From Cycas panzhihuaensis (taxonomy: Eukaryota > Cycadophyta), in NCBI GenBank assembly GCA_023213395.1, contig CM041465.1:44957741-45021740 (forward strand): a stretch of 64,000 nucleotides of DNA, in the 5' to 3' direction. Numbering within the stretch: the stretch's first letter is position 1; each line of letters starts with the position of its first letter. Shown piece after piece: positions 59,480-64,000 of the stretch. The notes below the pieces were generated by a model that did no database searches, was not told where the DNA came from, and saw nothing but the letters and a program-made list of their open reading frames with translations. The translations under genes were made by a program, and so were the position numbers.

Positions 59480-59990
59480 GTGATAGAATATAGTGCAGAG
59501 CCTTCTTCCTTACGAGATAAAGCATCAGCAGCTATATTATCCTTGTGTTTTTTATATATGATTTCAAAGTCAAAAGCTTACATTTTGGTGACCTATTTTT
59601 GTTGTTCCTCAGATGTTGTCCTTTGAGATAAGAAATATTTTAAGCTATCATGGTCTGTTTTAATTTAGAAATGTGTTCCCAATAAATATTGTCACCATTT
59701 CCTAACTGCATGAAGAATTACTAACATCTCCCTCTCATAGGTGGATTTGACTTATTCCTTGAGTGTAAGTTGATGACTTTCAAAGTCCAAAAGTTTTCCT
59801 TCTTGCATTAAGATTGCTCCAATGCCTTGCCCCAATGCATCACATTCAATGGTGAAGGTCTTTGTAAAGTCTGGTATTACAAGGACTAGTGTGGTAGTTA
59901 AAGCTAACTTTAGGTGTTCAAATGCTTCAAAGGCCTTATCATTCCAATGAAAGGAATCCTTTTTTAATTAGTTTATTAAAGGGGAAGAAA
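59480..59990 (-). pseudogene. pol: RNase H of the young chromovirus
   Basis: FTIECDALGQGIGAILMQEG with catalytic Asp in CDA, YEREMLVILHAVRKW with the Glu, LLGTHF-stop-IKTDHDSLKYFL with a further Asp, then DNIAADALSRKEE. Three stops at Trp or Gln positions. Otherwise complete. Confidence 0.88.
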
Positions 59991-60003
59991 TCCTTGCATA
60001 TCC

Positions 60004-60730
60004 TTAAATAAACTTTCGATAATATCCTGTGATTCCTAAGAATCCATGAAGGCCCTTGATGTTTTTAGGTTTAGACCAATTTGTGATAACTACTATTTTC
60101 TTAAGATTCACCTTGACTCCTTCTTGAGAAACAATATGGCCCAAATATTCTATTTCTATTTGCCTAAATTGACATTTTAATTTTTTTACATAAAGCTGGT
60201 TGTCTGTAAGCACTTGTAATGCCTTATCAACATACTGAAGATAGTCTTCCCACGTATGACTGAAGATCAAAATGTCGTAAAAAAATACTAACATGAACTT
60301 CCTTAAGTAAGGCTGAAAGAGTTTATTCATGAGTCCTTGAAAGGTGGATGGGGTATTAGTCAAGCCAAATGGCATGACTAAAAATTCATAGTGACCTTCA
60401 TGTGTATGAAATGTAGTTTTATGAACATCCTCTACTTTGATCCTGATTTGATGGTATCCTGACCGTAAGTCCAATGATGTGAAGAACATTGCTCCATGGA
60501 GTTCATCCAAGAGTTCGTCGATGACTGGTATAGGAAATTTATCCTTGATGGTTATCTTATTGAGCTCGTGGTAGTCTACACATATGCGAAATGAGCCATC
60601 ATTTTTTCTTACTAAAATCACCGAGGTAGAAAAAGTTCTTTTACTTTCCCTAATAATACTAGCATTAAGGAGTTCTTAAACTAGTCATTCAATTTCATTC
60701 TTTTGCTGGTAGGGATACCGGTATGGTCGA
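60004..60730 (-). pseudogene. pol: Reverse transcriptase of the young chromovirus
   Basis: The open part 60004-60621 spans almost the whole catalytic region: KNDGSFRICVDYHELNKITI, DELLDELHGAMFFTSLDLRS, GYHQIRI, HEGHYEFLVMPFGLTNTPST, YLRKFMLVFFYDILIFS, QIEIEYLGHIVSQEG and GFLGITGYYRKFI. In the palm box the first Asp is Tyr (codon at 60277-60279; the second Asp at 60274-60276 is kept), which should abolish polymerisation. Upstream to about 60730 is the N-terminal part in another frame with stops. Confidence 0.92.
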
Positions 60731-61056
60731 ATATAAGGAGGATTACTTCCAGCTACCAGGTCAATGCTATGATCTTGGTCACATACTGGGGGAAGACCTT
60801 GAGGAATATCCTGAAAGACCTAGTTATGGCGGTGAAGTACCAATGTTAAGTCATTTGGTATACCATCATCTTGGAGAATGTCCCCTTCCGTTGGAAGTTT
60901 TTGACCTTCCAGAGCATAGCATTTGGCAATGATTCCTATACCACCCTTTTTAATAAGCCTCTCCATACGGTGTGAGCTGATGATTTGGGTTAGCGGAGGA
61001 ATTATCCCATTTAATTAATAGTCAATTCCTTTAGAAATAAATTAGATGAAGAGCTC

Positions 61057-61401
61057 TTACATATTTAGTTGAATGGTCCCTAATGGTTTGAGCCATTGTA
61101 CCCCTAATACAACATCAACTCCTCTAACGAGAATGGCATACATAGAAGTGGAGAGGTGATAATCACCCATTTGCAACTTGATATTGTGGCAGTTTCCCCC
61201 ACAAGTGAGTGTCCCTCCATTAGCCACCATAACCTGGAAATTTTTGATAGGATATGGAAAACAGTTGAGTTCTTCAGCAAGTTTCTGATTAATAAAATTG
61301 TGGGTGCTCCCAGAATCTATGAGGATAACCACCTTCCTTTTCTTAATGTACCCAATAAGTTTGAGTGTCTGAGGGGCTACAATTCTAGCTAGGGCATACA
61401 T
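61057..61401 (-). pseudogene. pol: Aspartic protease of the young chromovirus
   Basis: Open frame: LIGYIKKRKVVILIDSGSTH then NFINQKLAEELNC, active site DSGSTHNF complete; MVANGGTLTCGGNC; MYAILVRGVDVVLGVQWLK, ending TIQLNM. A complete and plausible retropepsin domain, in phase with gag over an acidic linker EPVEEALLEPENN. Listed as pseudogene because the polyprotein around it is stopped. Confidence 0.9.
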
Positions 61402-61479
61402 AGATATAGTAGCAATATCTTCTTCTTCCTCCTCAGGTGGGTCACAATCATTATTTTCTGGCTCTAATAAGGCTTCTTC

Positions 61480-62391
61480 TACTGGTTCCTCATCTTGAAC
61501 ATCCTCAATTATGAATAAGCATCATTCAGGACACTTATGGTCTTTATTCCACTTTTGGTTACAACGAAAATACAACCCTTTCAATCATTTCTCATCCATC
61601 TCTTGGGAAGTCATTCGTCATACACCAGGAACCTAAAATTATGTTTGCTTTTCTAGAAATGTTTGTTGGGGGGGTCGGGATGCCTTATTTTTTTCTTTAA
61701 TATGTCGAGCAAAATTAATAGCTATAGAGATGTTATCAGGTTTTAAGAGTCACAACTCATGTCTAATGTTATCTCGTAACCCACCAATGTATAACTCAAG
61801 TAATTTATCCTAATAAAGACCATCAATCCTTGTGGAGAGACGTTGGTATTCTACTATATAAGCTAAAACAATCCCCTCCTGTCTAACTTTAGCTAATTGG
61901 TTAAAGTAGTCATGATCCCTAGTACTATCATATTGAGCTATAATATCCTTGGCAAAACCCTCCCATTGATAACTAAGCCCACTAATTATTTTCATAACCC
62001 ATTGGTACCATTGGTAGGGTTCAATTTCCATGTGTATAGAAGCAAGAGGGATCTTCTTATCTACTAGAACTTGATGAAGAGAAAAGTATTGTTCTATTTG
62101 TGTGATCTAGGTACGTACATCTGTGCCATTAAACTTCTTGATTTCTACCTTGGGAAGGAAGTTCAGATGAAAGTGCCTACCATCATTACCTTCATATTCT
62201 TTAGCGAAGTGACCCCCACCTATGTGAGTAGTATCATCAAGGTCACTCTTTTCTTCCTTAAGAGGTTTTACGGATATGAGCTCTAGCATTACTTCTTTAA
62301 AATTTTCATTGAAGTCATTTTAGATTTGTAATATATCTTCTTGAAGTTGTGAAATAACATCATTGAGATCTTGAGTCCAACTTGGGTTCAT
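61480..62391 (-). pseudogene. gag: Gag of the young chromovirus
   Basis: ATG at 62391 opens MNPSWTQDLNDVISQLQEDI. Then EIKKFNGTDVRT, MEIEPYQWYQWVMKIISGLS, EGFAKDIIAQYDSTRDHDYF, VLAYIVEYQRLSTRIDGLY and NISIAINFARHIKEKNKASR. A zinc knuckle YFRCNQKWNKDHKCPE is complete except that the first Cys is Tyr. Four or five stops replace Trp/Gln codons. Size and order match chromovirus gag. Confidence 0.88.
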
Positions 62392-63300
62392 CTTAGGGGC
62401 TATTAGTCCATAAGGCCTAAGTTAAATCATGGTTGGTAAATGTCACTGAAAAGGATTTGACAGGGTGTCTATAGACTATTATCTCGAATATTTTACAATG
62501 AGGCAATATGGATTTTTTTTTTGCTTTTTGTTTTTTTTCTTTTTATTTTTTGCTTTTTTTCTTTTCTGATTTTTTGGGCACTGGTTGACTGACAGACTAT
62601 ATGTGCATGAGCTGATGACAAACTAGCTAGACACACTCGATTTAATAAATAGATGATGACTGACTCACTGACCGACTAAGTGCATACAACCCACTAATAG
62701 ACTGACCAGGTACACTAGGTATGGGCTTGTTTGGTTTGTAGGCTCTCTGATATACTGATCCCAAACGTAAATAGTAACAATTTATAGAGGCAAACACTCT
62801 ACTCTGTAGTTGCACTACCCCATCTCTAGGGTACATGGAGAGTAACTTCTCGGGGCTAACCGCTTACCGGTGCACTACAAATTGCAGACGGTCAATAGGT
62901 TTCCTATGGTTACTTATACTAGGAAGGCCTATCTAGGGGGTCCTCCTATATACCCGCAGGTGCGTGGAGGCACAATTCCATAGCTGAGTTCTGTCTAAGG
63001 ATTGATTCAAGAGTTTGATCTCCAGTCCTTCACGTAAAAGACAAAAAAGCCACAATGCGCTTAGCCCAAAACGACAGATCCTCATGATATTTATAGACCC
63101 CTGGCACAGGGTCTCTGTCTAAATGCAAAAAGAACTGGCTAGTGGCAGTGTTAGGGTAGCTGCCCGATTGCAGTGTTATCTACCCCCAAAAAGCAAAGTA
63201 ACTAAATAGAAATCAAATGAGAATAGGTACTAATGAGAAAAAAATGATAGAAAAAAATTGATTATTTAGTACGTTGACTCTCCCACAAGGAATGGATCGA
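62392..63300 (-). other. Leader of the young chromovirus
   Basis: 0.9 kb with an A/G-rich tract (minus strand) at 62511-62575, then short CTGAC/GACTGA repeats at about 62586-62712. The part at 62860-63180 resembles 26380-26720 in the leader of the 12.9-27.2 kb Gypsy. No gene seen; the 64-codon frame at 62642-62836 has no motif. Confidence 0.65.
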
Positions 63301-63314
63301 CCGCTCTAATACCA
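63301..63314 (-). other. Primer-binding site of the young chromovirus
   Basis: Minus strand TGGTATTAGAGCGG, two bases beyond the LTR end; one change from the tRNA-Met site. Confidence 0.92.
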
Positions 63315-63316
63315 CT

Positions 63317-63696
63317 TGTTAGGATACCACTCCTTAATGATAATTGTACACTAATATAATAAGCAAATAACTCCAACAGAGCACTTGTATTGCAATACCC
63401 TTCGAGGGGGCAACCTCCCAATTACATGCAATAACAATGATATTTAAGATACCATACTCTAAGGATTGCATAAATATATATATGGCTCTATGCTTACTAC
63501 TCAACCTCCTCCTTATGCATGTGGGATATTACATGAATATATATAGTACTCAATGACCACTACACAACCTTCTACTTATGCATGTGGGATATTAAGAAAA
63601 GGGAAGAAGTAGAAGAAATAAAGATATAAGAGAGAAAAGAAGTAGAAGATATAAGAGAATATAAGAGAAGGTAAGTTAGGGGTTGGATCCCTAACA
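63317..63696 (-). repeat. 5' LTR of the chromovirus at 57631-63696
   Basis: 380 bp, TGTTAGGGATCC...GGTATCCTAACA on the minus strand, with perfect 5-bp inverted ends TGTTA/TAACA. Aligns without gaps to 57631-58010. Confidence 0.97.
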
Positions 63697-63701
63697 ATTA
63701 T

Positions 63702-64000
63702 ATATTTTTGAAGCTTTTATTTGGCTCTCATATAGTTTTCTAAGATGACTTATAACTTAAGATATATTTCATATACCTAAAAGTAATCAACAAGCTAAGT
63801 GGGCCTACATATCAAATTAGGTATATTTCTTTATTTTGAACTCTCTTAGTGAAAGTTTTTCTTAATATTTTTTATATTTTAAAGAAAAAAAAAAAATATT
63901 TTAGAATTCCTGCCTTATACATCTTCATTATGGTAAAACAAGACAGTAAATTATCTTGCATATATTTGAAAAGGAATTCATTTCATTTTCAATTGACTTA
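63702..64000 (+). mobile_element. Continuation of the leader of the Copia at 54605
   Basis: Joins to base 57630 after removal of the chromovirus and one copy of ATTAT. A/T-rich, no coding. gag should follow beyond the window. Confidence 0.75.

Larger units (their letters stand above)
57631..63696 (-). mobile_element. Nearly complete Gypsy chromovirus, young
   Basis: 6066 bp, LTRs of 380 bp each, perfect 5-bp TSD ATTAT (57626-57630 and 63697-63701), primer site, polypurine tract and a single gag-PR-RT-RH-IN-chromodomain series on the minus strand. The LTRs differ at about 16 of 380 positions by my count, mostly transitions. Key catalytic residues in RT and IN have changed and stops occur, so it is dead, although its length is intact. 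It lies in the leader of the Copia at 54605. Confidence 0.97.

Noticed and set aside
62586-62712. Short GACTGA/CTGAC repeats
   Set aside because: Too irregular to call a tandem array and no second copy was found.

Overview
This is an AT-rich, gene-poor stretch of plant nuclear DNA made almost entirely of nested LTR retrotransposons. The plant origin is inferred from three things: Ty1/Copia and chromodomain Ty3/Gypsy elements side by side, primer-binding sites matching plant initiator tRNA-Met (TGGTATCAGAGC type), and 5-bp target-site duplications (TSDs). I recognise no host gene, rRNA, functional tRNA, CRISPR array or origin. The species cannot be named; heterochromatin is the likely setting. 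All coding material is gag-pol, and most of it is broken by stops and frameshifts.

Layout. 1-1655: 5' part of a minus-strand Copia element, with its LTR at 1306-1655 and a long AT microsatellite at 1-434 in its leader. 1656-4899: A/T-rich sequence without recognisable coding. 4900-10120: eroded Tat-like Gypsy (minus). 10121-12876 plus 27245-28323: a second eroded Gypsy (minus) split in two by a chromovirus at 12877-27244 (minus), which is itself split by a Copia element at 13944-21594 (plus). 28324-35127: Copia element (plus), TSD GGTCT. 35135-35635 plus 51077-54604: an old minus-strand Copia, cut open by a Gypsy chromovirus at 35636-51071 (plus, TSD GTGAC). That chromovirus carries a younger Copia at 40257-48528 (plus, TSD ATCTA). 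54605-57630 plus 63702-64000: a Copia element (plus) of the same family as those at 1-1655 and 40257-48528. It is interrupted by a nearly complete chromovirus at 57631-63696 (minus, TSD ATTAT).

Relative age follows from the nesting. The Tat-like Gypsy and the 10-12.9/27.2-28.3 kb Gypsy are oldest. The chromovirus at 12.9-27.2 kb and the minus-strand Copia came next. The Copia elements at 13.9 and 28.3 kb and the chromovirus at 35.6 kb followed. The insertions at 40.3 kb and 57.6 kb are youngest, with LTR pairs that differ at only about 4 percent of positions by eye.

The most distinctive material is non-coding: a Copia family with a leader of about 3 kb that carries an (AT)n/(GT)n microsatellite at the same place in two copies; a conserved hairpin near the start of its LTR; a tRNA-like fold and an unexplained 100-codon open frame in the leader of the 40.3 kb copy; three spaced copies of a 20-mer in another Copia leader; and a 148-bp direct duplication around 426 bp of foreign filler inside an integrase.
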